Source: Mixia osmundae IAM 14324 (Eukaryota; Basidiomycota; Mixiomycetes; Mixiales; Mixiaceae). Taken from it: 64,000 nt of DNA. Every line of letters starts with the position of its first letter. Positions within the stretch are counted from its first letter, which is position 1. Shown piece by piece: positions 10,101 through 21,411 of the stretch. The stretch spans positions 310,001-374,000 of the forward strand of contig NW_014575554.1 in assembly GCF_000708205.1 (NCBI RefSeq). Reading direction: 5' to 3'. Position numbers and translations under genes: made by a program. The notes under the pieces are model-generated. The model was not told the origin of the DNA, ran no database searches, and saw only the letters and a list, made by a program, of their open reading frames with translations.

Positions 10101-13085
10101 GATGTCTCTACCCGAAAATGAGCCGCAAGTACAGCCATCGCCCCGCGCATTCGAGTTCCAACAGCAGAGCGAGCCGTACAGGGCAGATCAACTTGGGAGA
10201 GACGAGCGGCCGCCAATCCCTTTGGCCTGCTTCGCATTCGGTGGTAAGCTTGTGACATGGTTCCCGCAATCGACCGCGAGTCTATCGAGTGCTTACGGCC
10301 AGCCTTTCAATTCGACCGTCCAAATTCGTCGAATCGAGACAGTTATGCCGAAAGCACCTATCAGCACATTCAATGGTCCACTGTTCATGGATGGAGGCTC
10401 GCGTGCGAATCATACGAAAAAGCGCAAGGAAGTTCAGCAATGGCTAGATACGCGCGTAATCGAATTGGAAAGGCAAATCGAGAGCCAGGCGACACTGGTC
10501 ACTGGTTTCGACTACGGCTCTTCTGATGCTACACGTACCTCAGAGCGCGTCCGAGCGATAGAAGAGAAGCTTGTCATGCTCAGGCTCGTTCGCATCCACC
10601 TCGCGCACGAGGGCAAAATCTCCGGACTGCCGGCCATCGACGATGCTGTGCGCGCCGTGCTGCTGCCTGCAAGTGAACAAGAAGGCGTGGAGAACTCCCT
10701 CAGTCTTCCAATCGCTGCACAATTGTCACACGGGCGGCAGGCTACTGGCGAATCAGCAATTGCATCATATAGCATTATGCCGAATGACGTTCAGCTGCTG
10801 CAGAAGCTGTTGGTACACGGCAAAAAGCAGGCCGCTCTGCAGCACGCGCTCGATAACCGGCTATGGACTCACGCGTTGCTTATTGCAAGCGCAATGGATA
10901 AGCAAACGTGGCAAGATGCAGTTACGGAATTCATCAAGGATGAGCTAGGCCCGCAATCCGGCGGTGGGAAGGATACAGAGGCTCTGCGCGTCGTCTATGG
11001 TCTTTTGTCGGGCGCTGGCGGAAGCGCTGTCCATCAGATCGTGCCGCCTCGCTCGCTCGCGTTCTTGACGATGATGCCATCTGCGCCTAGTCAGCTTTCT
11101 CTGCCCGGCATGGCCATCTCGCGGGCTGCGACACCTGCATTCCAGCGACAGGCCGATCCAGATGCTGTGCCTGCTGTGCCAGCCGAGACTCTCGACAAGT
11201 GGCGGTCAATTGCGGCAGGTATAGTAGCCAACAGGACTGCTGGCGATGCACAGGCATTGATCGCTCTTGGTGATCTACTAGTGCAAAACCAGCGTACTAT
11301 GGCTGGTCATTGCTGGTAAGCAAGATATTGTCCTGATTGCTATTGAAGCTGAGCTCGATGCGCAGCTATCTCCTTTCGCCGATCGCGAATATACTCGGCG
11401 GACCAGATATGGCCGGAAGTCGCTTGCGTGTCCTCGCTCGACATTCAAGTCCGTCAGTAGAGGATAGCATCGAGACTGAAGGTGTCATCTTGACCGAGAT
11501 CCTGGAATATGTCGCCGCGCTACTACCGACGCCGAAAGGTCAAGAGCCATATCCAGGCATGGCGCACCTGCAATCATATCGCTTGTGGCATGCCTGGCAG
11601 CTTACGGAAGTCGGGAACAACTCGCAAGCTCTCAGGTATTGCGAAGCGATCACAGCGACACTGAAGCAGCCCTCCCGCGCGCCGATCTATTACCATGCCG
11701 CGCTTATAACTCAGCTACAGGATCTCAGCGAGCGGCTCAATGCGACTCCGCAGGTCGACGACAAATCCGGCTCCTGGGTTACGCGTAAGATACAGAGACC
11801 GACGCTAGACTCCTTGTGGTCCAACGTCGGCAGCGGCTTGACAAAGTTCGTTGCCGGCGAAGGTGACGAGGGATCTGCATCGCCAGTACCAGCTCCGCAG
11901 CCGCCAACGCCGGTGCAAGCGACTGCCTCTCTGCCCAGCGTCGGACCCTTCTCGCATTACAGCAGCATTTCACCCGGCGTCATCCCGCCGGTAGCCTTTC
12001 CGAGTGGTGCTAGCGAGCCAGAGGATCCTATGCCTGCTGGCCGTCAGTTTACCCGCGGTCACGCGCATCAGCGTTCAATCTCGCTCAACGTCACGTCGAC
12101 GTATGGACCGACCACCTACTCTGCGCCTTCATGGGCGACTCAGCACGATCCGTATGCGCCATCGAATCTGTCTCACGAGACGACGCCTCGAGACTCAATC
12201 GATTCGTATGCGCCGCCCACGTGGGGCGCTCATGATCCGCGAGCAATATCGACATTCGAAACGGTGCAAGAGAGCAATGAAGACGAGAGCAACGCTTCGC
12301 TGTCAAGACGCGATGAAGACGACGAGGATCTGGGATTTGGCAATTCAAAGCCGCGCAAGCCCGTCAATGATACCGATGAGCCACAAGATGGATCAGCCGA
12401 GCCCACATCAGCGAGCATCAGTCGTTCTACCTCTGCTGGGCCACGGCCAGGTGAGAGCAGTCAGTCGCGCCTGGCTATTGCGGTCAGTATTAGCTAATGT
12501 GGCCTATGTCTTCAGCTCTCAAGCCTTCGCCGTCCTCTTCATGGCTCGGAAGACTCTTCAAACGTGATGGCACAAGTCCGGGACCGATACGAGCCAAGTT
12601 GGGCGAGGAAACCAGCTTCGTCTTCGATCCTGTCTCAAAGCGGTGGGTCAACAAAAAGGTCAGCTCACTGCTGTCTTCACACTTGTGCAGGCTGACACGA
12701 AGCGTAGGCCGGAGCTACAGAGAGCGAAAGCGCTGCTATGCCACCCCCGCCACCTCGACGATCTCAAACGGCGTCGCCTGGCGCTTCTATGAGGGCTGCG
12801 CCTCCCGCGCGCTTCACCACTGTATCACCGCCTCGGTCGATCACAGAGGTGGCTTCGCCCGTGACCTCGGGTCCACCGCCGTCCCTGACGCGAAGCATGT
12901 CTGCTCTGCCGACCAATCCGGCGGTCAGCAGCATCAAAGCGAGTGAGCCGCCACCTTTGCCCTCACCGCGAACGTCAAGCGCGGGCAACACGCCGCCTCC
13001 ACCGCCGCCGAGCTCTCGACCGGGCAGCGTGGGCAAAAAGAAAGCAGTACGAGCAAGATATGTAGATGTGCTAGCGCAGCAATAA
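7119..13085 (+). CDS. SEC16: COPII coat assembly scaffold Sec16
   Basis: Five exons (7119-8745, about 8792-11315, 11366-12450, 12516-12658, 12708-13085) sum to 1918 residues. Sec16 organises ER exit sites and binds Sec23/Sec24/Sec13. The long N-terminal half is disordered, first Gln/Tyr-rich, then Pro/Lys/Ser-rich, then Tyr-rich repeats. The conserved part begins near PLACFAFGGKLVTWFP (about 10205) and continues into the helical central domain (DNRLWTHALLIASAMDKQTW; AGHCCYLLSPIANILGG rebuilt over intron 3; EILEYVAALLPTPKGQE; YRLWHAWQLTEVG). The C-terminus carries SFVFDPVSKRWVNKKAG followed by proline runs, the usual Sec16 end. The acceptor of intron 1 could be 8788 or 8791; both keep frame. 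The start is the first in-frame ATG, and a small upstream exon cannot be excluded. Confidence 0.92.
9460..9630 (+). repeat. Degenerate Tyr-Ala-Gln repeats inside SEC16
   Basis: A coding tandem array in which units such as QYAQDP, YAQDRYAQE and QYAEDP recur about every 5-8 residues in the disordered part of Sec16. The same YA/PYA theme is looser on either side (7330-7700 and 9160-9330). It probably grew by slippage and gives a multivalent low-complexity segment. Confidence 0.7.
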
Positions 13086-13162
13086 TGGATGACGATGCTT
13101 TGCTCTGCCCACATCCTTACGTGATAAAGATATACATAGTGACAACGTTATCTAGTGAGCGA

Positions 13163-15124
13163 TCAGGTCAGCGAGTCTCGCTCGTCTTCGGCGAGTGTCT
13201 CGTGAGTCGCTGCAGCTGGCAGTATCTCTGTCGTTATTGCCGGTTCTGCAGTCGGTGCAGGCGGGACGGGACGATGACGAGCTGGCAGTGCAGGAGGTTC
13301 GGCGACGGTGACTTCTTCCGCATGAGGTCGAGCAGGCAAAGCAGGCGGCTCTGCTTCCTCGACAGCATCGGTGAAGCTGTTGTCCTCTGGCCTCTCTGGC
13401 TCTGCAAGCTCGAATGCGTCAGAGAAGGGCGAGGGAGCTGTCTTGCTACCGGCCGTCAAAGGTGGCTCGTCCGAGAGATCATGCTGAGCTAGATCGCCCG
13501 TGTTGTCAACCAGTAAAATTGGCTTCTGTCCGTCAAAAGCGGGCAGAGCTTCCGTGGCAGACTCATTGTGATCCACATGAGGCAGATCGGCCATGCTCGG
13601 GCCATCGTTGACTTCGGTTACGGCATGACGAGCTGGAAGGGGCGGCGGTACAGCAGGGACTGCCCGACGTGCTGGAAGCATCGGGGGCGCATCTTGTAGA
13701 GGTGCGCCAAGATCGCCGTCCTTTGCAGAGACGGCATCGTCAGAGTAGACCGAATCCGCGCTCGAGTCTGCCGTGGTACTGGTGAGGTAAGCTGGTCGAG
13801 GAGCATGCAGGTCCACGTCACTTGGTGATCGCAAGGGACTGTGGAAGCGCGGTGATGAGATCGAGGGCTCGGGGGATGAGAGCGCTTCGAGTTCTGGTCC
13901 TCTGAGGACTGCCGAGTCTGTCTCGCGCATCTTTCGATTGATGTCCGGGTCATCTATCCCGAAATCTGCCAGACGAGCAGCAAGCTCCTCGCGGTCTTTC
14001 TTGTCCTGCTCGTCCTCTGCTTCTGGATCGAGTCGATGCGGTGGCGCAACATATTCGTCGGCAAGCGAAGCGCCTTGAGGAATGAGATCGGTGGCAGTAG
14101 CCAGGCCGGATGCAGCTTGAATGGTCTGGATGAGACCTCTGGATTCATATGGGACCGGCATCTCGCCTGCGAGGATCTCTTTTGCAGAGACGCGGCGGTT
14201 ATAGAAGCGTGCATTCTCGTCGTTTCGCTCGATGACGATGTTGCCGTCGAGCTGTAAGCCGCCGTAGAGACCTCTGCTCTTCGAGTATGACCATACCGGG
14301 GAAGCCTCCACGCCGGCCTCGAGAGAGACGCCGTTGCCGATAGGACCGGCGGCGACGCTGAGTTCTGCGCCTAATGTCACGCGCGGGTTGGCGAAGGAGC
14401 GAACGGCTGCTTCTGTCCTGAGGATGAGGACGACGTCATAAACCTGTGCGTGATGGATCAGCATGCGATCCTGACAAGGTACAGCAGGAGACCGACATCG
14501 ACGCCGGCCAAGAAGCCGAACCCTATGACGTGCAGGAGGATACCAGATGGGCCAGACCAGGTACCCGACGCGTCTTTGGACATCACAACGCCACTGCCAC
14601 CCGCGCCGGAGAGGATGAAGCCAGTTCGAAAGACGGTGAAGATGCATATTCCCCTGCAGCTTGCTAGTGCAGACGAGGGGATCTTCTTGATGATGCGTTG
14701 CTTCTTCTTCTCGTCATAGATCGTGTCTTGGTGGTCCAGATTGCCGGTCCTATCGAGTGTAAAGGTGCGCAAGATGCGAGCAGCTTTGGAACACTCAAGG
14801 TCGAGACTGGTCGGATAGAATGCCTCTATGCCGAGCTTAGCTGCACGGCGCAGCAGTCAGCCTTTCGTCCTCCTGCTACGGCCGAGTGGGCTAACCCGTT
14901 TGCTTGTTGGAATAGTGGCCAATCTTATCGGCCGTCTTGTAGAGCTGCAGGCACCAACATGAGCTCGCTACATGCAGCACAAGCTGCTAGCGTACGCCAT
15001 CCCAGCCTGAACGTGTGACACTCTTGGTCTTTCCCCAGAAGCCCGGAGACTGACTGCCGGATGCGGTGCTTGCAGAAGGGAGTGCAGCGACAGTGCGTCT
15101 TGGCGGCGGCGGAGGCTGCGACAT
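13163..15124 (-). CDS. Ysc84/SH3YL1-domain protein with long acidic Pro-rich tail
   Basis: Four exons read on the minus strand (14996-15124, 14896-14944, 14497-14840, 13163-14443) give 600 residues. The Ysc84 lipid- and actin-binding domain covers about residues 30-270: FWGKTKSVTRSGWDG, YKTADKIGHYSNKQTAKLG, LECSKAARILRTF, GICIFTVFRTGFILSGAGGSGVV, GFLAGVDVYDVVLILRTEAAVRSF and VTLGAELSVAAGPIG. Family members link PI(3,5)P2 or PIP3 membranes to actin in endocytosis. Yeast Ysc84 and human SH3YL1 end in an SH3 domain. Here the domain is followed by about 330 disordered residues rich in Pro, Glu, Asp and Ala (repeated PPALPAR motifs that look like SH3 ligands) and no SH3 fold. It converges with SEC16, 77 bp between stops. 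Confidence 0.85.
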
Positions 15125-15241
15125 GCCGATAAGTGCTGAGCCAGGCGGCGAGTAAGGTCCGCGGCTGTCGCGTCATTGACGTTAACATTCGCCCTTGCCG
15201 TGGACTGGACGATGAGCTCGATGATGGGCACACTGCCGACC

Positions 15242-15649
15242 ATGCGTATCATGACTGCACCGATGCGCTCGCTTGCTTCGTGTCGCCAAGTGCCGGCTAG
15301 CGTCGCTGCGCCGAGACTGCTGCGTCGAAATTACGCCAGCGAGTCGGACGACCCGATCGCACAGTCGCCGTTCTTTGCCAAGCTAGCCCAAGCTCCTGGT
15401 GCGATCGATGCGATAGAGAAGCTCACTGCCTTGCTCGAGCGAAAGACGGGCAAGTCGATCAGGACAGGCGAAGTACCGAGTGTGGCGGACTTGTACAAGC
15501 TGTCGTCGGATGAAGAGCTCAAAGAGGCGACAAAGCGGATCATGACCATCCTCAAAGAGTCCAACATCGAGTTTGACGAGCAAGATCGTGCGACGGCGCT
15601 CGAGGAGATGCGCAAGCTCACTTCCGGTCAAGGCTGGCCAAAGAAATGA
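15242..15649 (+). CDS. Small protein with mitochondrial-type presequence
   Basis: A 135-residue frame from the ATG at 15242; the frame is open further 5', but this start begins an Arg/Ala/Ser-rich stretch without acid residues (MRIMTAPMRSLASCRQ to RLLRRNYAS) typical of a matrix presequence. The rest is a charged, probably helical domain (FAKLAQAPGAIDAIEKLTALLERKTGK, then LKEATKRIMTILKESNIEF). I do not recognise the family. It is divergent from the Ysc84 gene, whose start is 117 bp away. Confidence 0.65.
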   Translation: MRIMTAPMRSLASCRQVPASVAAPRLLRRNYASESDDPIAQSPFFAKLAQAPGAIDAIEKLTALLERKTGKSIRTGEVPSVADLYKLSSDEELKEATKRIMTILKESNIEFDEQDRATALEEMRKLTSGQGWPKK

Positions 15650-15873
15650 CAGCTCGACCCCCTGTCCATGACGGGTGACCAGAGCCTTCCTGCCGGCGTT
15701 TCAGCTCTGGCCTGCATCAGAGTAGCTTGCCTCGCCCGTCGTCAAGCTGGCACTACAAATTCAGCTCGTCGACGGCCTCCCAAGTCGAGCGCCGCTTCTT
15801 CGACCTGACATTTGTGCCAACACCCCCGACAAAGCTCAACGCTATTCCTACTCGCCCTCACCGAGTCCCAAAG

Positions 15874-16865
15874 ATGCGCTCAGGTAGAGCAGCTCTGCTC
15901 GTCAGCCTCGTCCTCGCTCTCGCTTTGGCTTCACAAGCCAAATCTCACCATCATGGCATGCGCCGCTCGGCAGCCACCCATCTCAATGAGGCTGGTCCTT
16001 TGACCCAACGCTCCTCGGTCGAGCAGGTATGTCATGTCACGCCCATCAATCTCTCGTGGTGGTGCTGACGTCGAGTGATCAGGAGTACGAACGCCTCGCT
16101 CGTCATGTTCCTGCTGCCCGTCGTGGCCTCTTTGACATCCTCAGGCGGCACCCGTCCGAGCAGAGTCTAGCCCGTCGCGACAGTTCTACCCATGGCTCTG
16201 GTGGTAACGGCTCGGGCTCTGGCTCGGCGCCGGGCTCTGGCTCAAGCGGCAAGCAATGCAAGAAGCCTGCCACCCCGACCAGTGACAACGCTACGCCGCC
16301 TTCAACTCAGCCTTCTTCGCCGGCCGCATTGCCCAATCCACCTCCTGCACCTGCGAACCCAACCAAGACAACTTCACGTGCCGTTACTACTTCGGGTCAG
16401 CACATCGTGCCAAACAACAAGGATGTCACGGGCAACATCACCCCGGCCTCGAAGCCCACCTCATCTACTCCTCCCTCTACGCTGCCCAATACGCCCGCCC
16501 CGTCTACCACGCAGCCCGGTTCGCCTGCTCCTGCAACAACGGCGCCTGCAACACCTGCTACACCGCCTAGTGCTCCATCTGGCAGGACATGCAAGAGACC
16601 GGCTAACCCTAGCTCTACGACGACCCAGCCGACCGACTCTGATCTGCCGAGCACTTTGACCGCGCCACCGTCAAGTCAGCCTACACCGCCTGTCGCCGAA
16701 CAGCCTTCGAACCCCAACCAGAAGGTGGTCTCAGAGGCCAAGCAGCCGTCTGGCGCCAAGACGCCCCTCGAGGAGGGTCACATCACGCCCGCTCATGGTA
16801 CTCACCTCGGCTTGCACCTCACGCCCGAACAGACGGTTGGTACGCGACAAGGCTTCCAGACTTGA
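15874..16865 (+). CDS. Secreted Ser/Thr/Pro-rich protein
   Basis: Two exons (15874-16026, 16083-16865), 311 residues. A clear signal peptide (RAALLVSLVLALALASQA) is followed by a short charged region (YERLARHVPAARRGLFDIL) with dibasic sites suited to Kex2-like processing, then a long O-glycosylation-type stretch of Ser, Thr and Pro. Two short copies of a Cys/Lys motif stand out: GKQCKKPATP and GRTCKRPANP about 105 residues apart, each followed by a Thr/Pro-rich block. The C-terminus (EEGHITPAHGTHLGLHLTPEQ) is different. It looks like a cell-wall or extracellular protein. No GPI-anchor signal is visible, and the family is unknown. Confidence 0.75.
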
Positions 16866-16937
16866 TGAGCTCCCTTGCTCCTCCTCGATCTGTTGTAGGC
16901 CGTGCATGACTGAGCTGGCCTCGTTTGCATGCAATGG

Positions 16938-18674
16938 CTACATCGGCGTGGAAGGGATACCGTTCGCGAGCGTTGGCGAGCTGGGCGCGTCCTTCCTTTG
17001 GGCGGGAAAGGGCGTGGCGGGCAGGGTGAACTCGAAAGCGTCGGATTCGTCTGCTTCTGGTATACCGCCAGCTCGACTGCCGAGTCGAAAAGCAGCGCCG
17101 AGCTCCGCGAATGATGGCATCGACATGGCTCGTGACAGGCCTTGATTCTTTGCGGGCGTGGCCAGAACGAGGGTCTCGCTCGACACCGCTCCTGCTTGTT
17201 CGTCAGTCGTGGCACGCAAAACTCTCGTTCGCAGCTCACTCTTCGGACTGCTCAGCTTTCGCTTGTTGGCTTGCATCTGCTTGCTGCTGATACCCTTCTT
17301 GGCTTGTACCTTGGGCTGCGACTTCACCCCCACTTGTACTTCGCGATTCCTGAACAAGTTGCGACTGGTGATGCCACCACTGGTCGAGCGCGCGAATGTC
17401 CTAGCGTGCTGCTTGCTGAATATACTGTCTGCGTGCAGCAGATCTTTCAAGCCGGGTCGATTGTCACCTGTAGCAATCATTGCGCTTGTCTGAGATTCGC
17501 TGGCCGTGAATACTTTCGAAAGAGCGAGTGAGCCAGTTGCAGTGGTGCTTGAGGATCTACGAGCTTCGTCGACTGATCTGGCCAGTCGAGCTACATCTTC
17601 GACCGGCTGTTTGACCGGCGAGGTCGCAAAGATGTCGTCTGGCGACGAAGGAAAGAGGCGTTCTCGACAGGAGGCCAGTAGTTCGTCAGCAATCAGACCA
17701 CTATAGTTTCCTTCCACGCAGCTTTGCCAGAATTGCTGAATTGGGTCGAGCGGCAGTGCACTGTCATCAAATGGCGACTCGGAAACAGTTTGACTGAACT
17801 CGTCAGATGTACCGATAGATGACATGACCTGCTGGAGCGCGAGGCGTTCTACGAGCATGTCGATAGTGCGCTCAGGATCAAGATGTGCTCTCGTACGTGA
17901 CTTGTTAGGCGATGCTGAAGAAGCGCGAGGCCCCTGAGGAAACGGATCACAAACGAGCTTTTCGAGGAGAAGCAGTATCTGCAATTCAGCCCTGGTACAC
18001 GCTCAGCGATGATCACGAGGGATGCCGAAAGCCTCACTCATTCGTTGCGAGCGATTTGATCCACTGATGCTTTTGCGAGTTGGTCCATCGCGTCGCTGTA
18101 TGGGTCGACGCTGATTGAGAGGCTTGCGCCGGTGGCTTGTAGCGCTTCATAGCTTGGTAGATGTAGTGCGCCTCTGTGTCTGCGGCAAGACTGCTGAGCT
18201 GCTCCTCCTGAGCACCCTCCAACTCGTCTACGAGCTGTGGCATCTCTGTCCGCCAACGCTTGTCGAGCGTTTCGACGGGCATGATGGTCGCGTAGAGGAA
18301 CCCAACGAGGGCATGTTGGTCTTCTGACGCACGCTGAGCCCGACTGGAACGCTTGCGTAGTCCTTCGGCATACTGCTTCATGGTCTGTTACCCAGGCCGT
18401 TGAGCATGTGTACGCGTACAGAAAGACAAGCGCCGACCTGCGCATCGCTGCTGGTGATGCAGCGCTCATACTCTCGTCTGAGCCAGTCGACATCTGACAC
18501 TGCGGCAGGCATTGCAGGCACGGGGCAAGGTACATCTGCTCGAGATGGGGTCGTATTCGAGTGCCGCACTGGATGATCAGCAGCGTTCGAGACGGGTGCC
18601 GTTGGATAGCGCGGGTTCTCTGGCCAGGGAAGAGGGCATCCGTCGAGTTCTATGCGATACAGGAGCGGCTCCAT
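16938..18674 (-). CDS. SLD3: DNA replication initiation factor Sld3
   Basis: Three exons (18438-18674, 18038-18384, 16938-17991) give 545 residues. The Sld3/Treslin domain is recognisable from ALVGFLYATIMPVETLDKRWR through HQWIKSLATNEAELQILLLLEKL; the LQILLLLE motif, rebuilt exactly across intron 2, is a family hallmark. Sld3 with Sld7 recruits Cdc45 to loaded Mcm2-7, and once CDK-phosphorylated it binds Dpb11. Downstream are minimal or full CDK sites (TSPVK, SSPKS, ATPAK) in a disordered tail. Domain order and length fit Sld3. The start shares a 108-bp promoter with the pinin-like gene. Confidence 0.8.
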
Positions 18675-18782
18675 GAGCGGCGCATGAGGGTGTGTCGGCT
18701 GTCCGTCTCCTGCAGGCGCGCGCTTCCTCTCTTGGTCTCTGTCAGTCGCTCAGCGGTCAGCCGTCGCAGCACATCGTCTAGC

Positions 18783-19787
18783 ATGGCAGCAGAGGTCTCG
18801 CGCAGGTCTGCAGAGCCTGTGCTTGCAGACGATGATGAGCAGGTCATCGACCTCGGCCGGTCTGAGCAAGCTCAGCCTGAACCTCTCGCAGCGGCATCAG
18901 ATCTCGAGCTGGGCCAGACAGCACCGACAGAAGGAGGGACGCAGCCAGCAGAGCCTCTCGTGAAGCGCAAACGAGTCATAGATGATGAGCAGTCTGTCAA
19001 GCGGAGCAAGCGCATGTTTGGCGTCGTCATGGGCACCCTCAGTAAATTCAAGGAGGATACCTCAAAGACGACCAAGGCGACCCAGAAACGCAGCGACTTT
19101 GAGCAACGACTGGCTGACAAGCTCAGAGCCGAAGCCCAAGAGCTTGCTGAGCGAAACGAACGCGCAAAGCGCAAGCGGATACTGAAGAGTGCTGTCACTG
19201 CAAAAGAGCTCGAGTATGACCTCATCAGAGCAGCAGTAGGATCATCATGCCGATCACGAGCGCAGTGCTGATGCAAGGTCACGCAGTATACCCGTCAGAA
19301 CTCAGATCTCATCAGTCTAGCCGGCTTTCTGTGCGCGTCAGCTCCAAAGGCGAGTTCGAGCGAAAGGTATCTGCTCCGGCCGGCTCCCATGCCGTCGCTT
19401 CCCCAAGCAACCGTCTTATCGTCAGACAGCGTGGCTATGTACTACTTACCGAAAAAGCTGCTGCCAGCGCAGCAGGAGATCATCGACAAGCAGAAAGCCG
19501 AGGCTGCGCGGCTGGTCGAGGAATGTCGAGCAGCCTGGGCGACAGAAGATGCAGAGCGATCAGCAGAACTCGAAAAGCTCAAGCAAGAACGCTCAGAGGG
19601 TCTGGAGCAGATTGCAAAGGAAGAAGCTGCCATCAGCGTCAAGCAGAACAAGTCACAGAAAGACGCGGGTCAGCCCGTCCGTAATCCTGACAGCGCCCCG
19701 CCTGTCAAGGCTGAAGACGTATCAAATGCAATACAAACCGACGAGAAGAGCCCGATCGACAGCGAGAAGACAGTCGGCACTGCCTGA
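18783..19787 (+). CDS. Pinin/SDK/MemA-domain protein
   Basis: Exon 1 (18783-19235) holds the domain: KRSKRMFGVVMGTLSKFKEDTSKTTKA, then a charged coiled coil with FEQRLADKLRAEAQELAERN. Exon 2 starts at 19287 after a 51-nt intron and gives SLAGFLCAS. The following MYYLPKKLLPAQQEII is the second conserved motif of the family. A third intron, 19367-19429 (63 nt), is in phase and would bring the two motifs close together, giving 296 residues; without it the protein is 317. Pinin is a nuclear protein of the spliceosome and exon-junction-associated complexes. The C-terminus is a Lys/Glu coiled coil and an acidic tail. Given the odd splicing in this window, a splicing factor here is notable, but nothing links the two. 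Confidence 0.82.
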
Positions 19788-20088
19788 CTCGTCTGACCAT
19801 TCGATACAAACATCGGCACGACCGGCATCGACTGTTGTAAGACTTGCATCGCTTTACAGTAACGCTGCCATCCGCCCTTCGGTTGTATCGGCAGATCTGC
19901 TCTGCCAGAATCCGGCAGCCAAAGTGATTTCATCTTTCTTCCGACTACGGGCTTAGATTCGCGCGATCTCCGGACTTTTTCTGCATCAATTTCTGTTCGA
20001 TCGAAGCTCACTCGTCATGACTCTCGCAGTATAAAGTCTCTCTCACTTCCTTGCTTCTTGCTCGTCCTTGCAAGCACCCAATAGCAAT
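19788..20088. other. Intergenic region upstream of the Rds1-like gene
   Basis: About 300 bp with no convincing open frame. Its right half holds a TATA box and pyrimidine-rich stretches (ctctctcacttcc) just before the start codon, a common layout for a highly expressed fungal gene. Confidence 0.6.
20030..20035 (+). promoter_or_regulatory. TATA box of the Rds1-like gene
   Basis: TATAAA lies 54 bp before the ATG at 20089 and is followed by a CT-rich leader. Position and context fit a core promoter for an inducible, strongly expressed gene. Confidence 0.55.
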
Positions 20089-21234
20089 ATGTTTGCACGA
20101 GTGGCGACCATCGCCATCTTGGCCTCAAGTTTCGTGTCTGCTGCCCCGGCGGCTGCAGATGTTCCCCTCAGCAAGCTAGGCGCTGGCGTCAAGGCACCCT
20201 CGACCGGCACCACCAACACGTCTGGCTATGCTGAGCCTATGCCAGCCGGCTTTGTCCAATCGCCCGATTATGCGGTCAAGAGCGACTTTGACTTTCAGTC
20301 GCTTGCGCTCGCTCTCCACCAGGAGTGGATCGAGCTCGCCATCTTCCGAGACGGCTTCGAGAAGTTCTCTCTGGCGGAGTACCAGGCGGCGAACCTGACT
20401 GCCGATGACATGTACCTCATCAACTTTATGGCCGACCAGGAAGTCGGTCATTCTCACGTGCTGAGCAATCTGCTTGGCGACAATGCGCCAAAGTCTTGCA
20501 CGTACAAATACCCCTACAGCGATGTTCGATCTTTCCTCGAGTTCAACATCGAGCTCACACGCTTTGGCGAGTCGGGCGTATACGGTTTCCTCGAGAATCT
20601 CGACAACAGAGCGGATGCGCAGATCTTGCTGCAGTCCATCACGACCGAGGCCCGTCAGCAGATGGTCTTCCGTCAGCTAGAAGGTCGCTTCCCCATGCCA
20701 GTCTACTTTGAGACCGGCATCACACAGTCCATGGCCTGGACCCTGCTGTCGCAGTACATCGTCTCCTGCCCTAGCCAGCCTCAGAACCTGACCTGGACGA
20801 TTTTCCCCCACCTGAACGTGACCGACACGAAGCCCCTGTCGCTCACTTCTGGCGCTGGCGTTTCGCACAATACCACTGCATTCTCCGCACCAGGCGATAC
20901 GATCACGCTCGCATGGGACGCACCAGGCAAGAAGCAGGGTCCTTACGATCAGTATACCAAGAAGGGCGCTTACGCGACCAATTCGAGCTCGAAGTATGCT
21001 GGCTTCGTCTCGCAGTACAACGTTACCTGGGTCGAGATCAACAAGACGAGCACCTATGCGGGTACTGTCATCCAGCCCGGTGGTGGCGTGTTCAACCTGC
21101 TGCCCTCCGATACCGCCGTCAATGGCACCATGTTCATCGTGCTTGCGTCTGACAACCCCCACTTGACGCCTGCCAATCTTTCACTCATCAACAACTATAT
21201 CACTGCCGGCCCCGCTCTCTATGCGAGCGGTTAG
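20089..21234 (+). CDS. Secreted Rds1-like protein with ferritin-like domain
   Basis: Intronless, 381 residues from the ATG at 20089. The signal peptide is MFARVATIAILASSFVSAA. The central part is a ferritin-like four-helix domain: FQSLALALHQEWIELAIFRDG, LINFMADQEVGHSHVLSNLLG and QSITTEARQQMVFRQLEG carry the Glu and EVGHSH metal-ligand-type residues. The C-terminal half is beta-rich with several N-glycosylation sites (NVT, NTT, NSS, NKT, NLS). This matches fungal Rds1-type stress proteins, described in fission yeast as induced by nutrient and other stress. Whether it binds iron is inference. It is one of few intronless genes here, in line with high expression. Confidence 0.85.
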   Translation: MFARVATIAILASSFVSAAPAAADVPLSKLGAGVKAPSTGTTNTSGYAEPMPAGFVQSPDYAVKSDFDFQSLALALHQEWIELAIFRDGFEKFSLAEYQAANLTADDMYLINFMADQEVGHSHVLSNLLGDNAPKSCTYKYPYSDVRSFLEFNIELTRFGESGVYGFLENLDNRADAQILLQSITTEARQQMVFRQLEGRFPMPVYFETGITQSMAWTLLSQYIVSCPSQPQNLTWTIFPHLNVTDTKPLSLTSGAGVSHNTTAFSAPGDTITLAWDAPGKKQGPYDQYTKKGAYATNSSSKYAGFVSQYNVTWVEINKTSTYAGTVIQPGGGVFNLLPSDTAVNGTMFIVLASDNPHLTPANLSLINNYITAGPALYASG

Positions 21235-21411
21235 ACAGGCAGATCTCCACAGACGCAGTCATTCAGAAGTCAAAGTCAGTCAGAGTATCATGGCAGAGTC
21301 GGAAAAGCATCAGGCCATCACCGCGCCATGGATTATCACCGCGCTATGCGCTTAATTTGTCAAAGTCAATGCACATATGTTGCGATACTATACAGTCTGG
21401 AGCCTGCCTTC

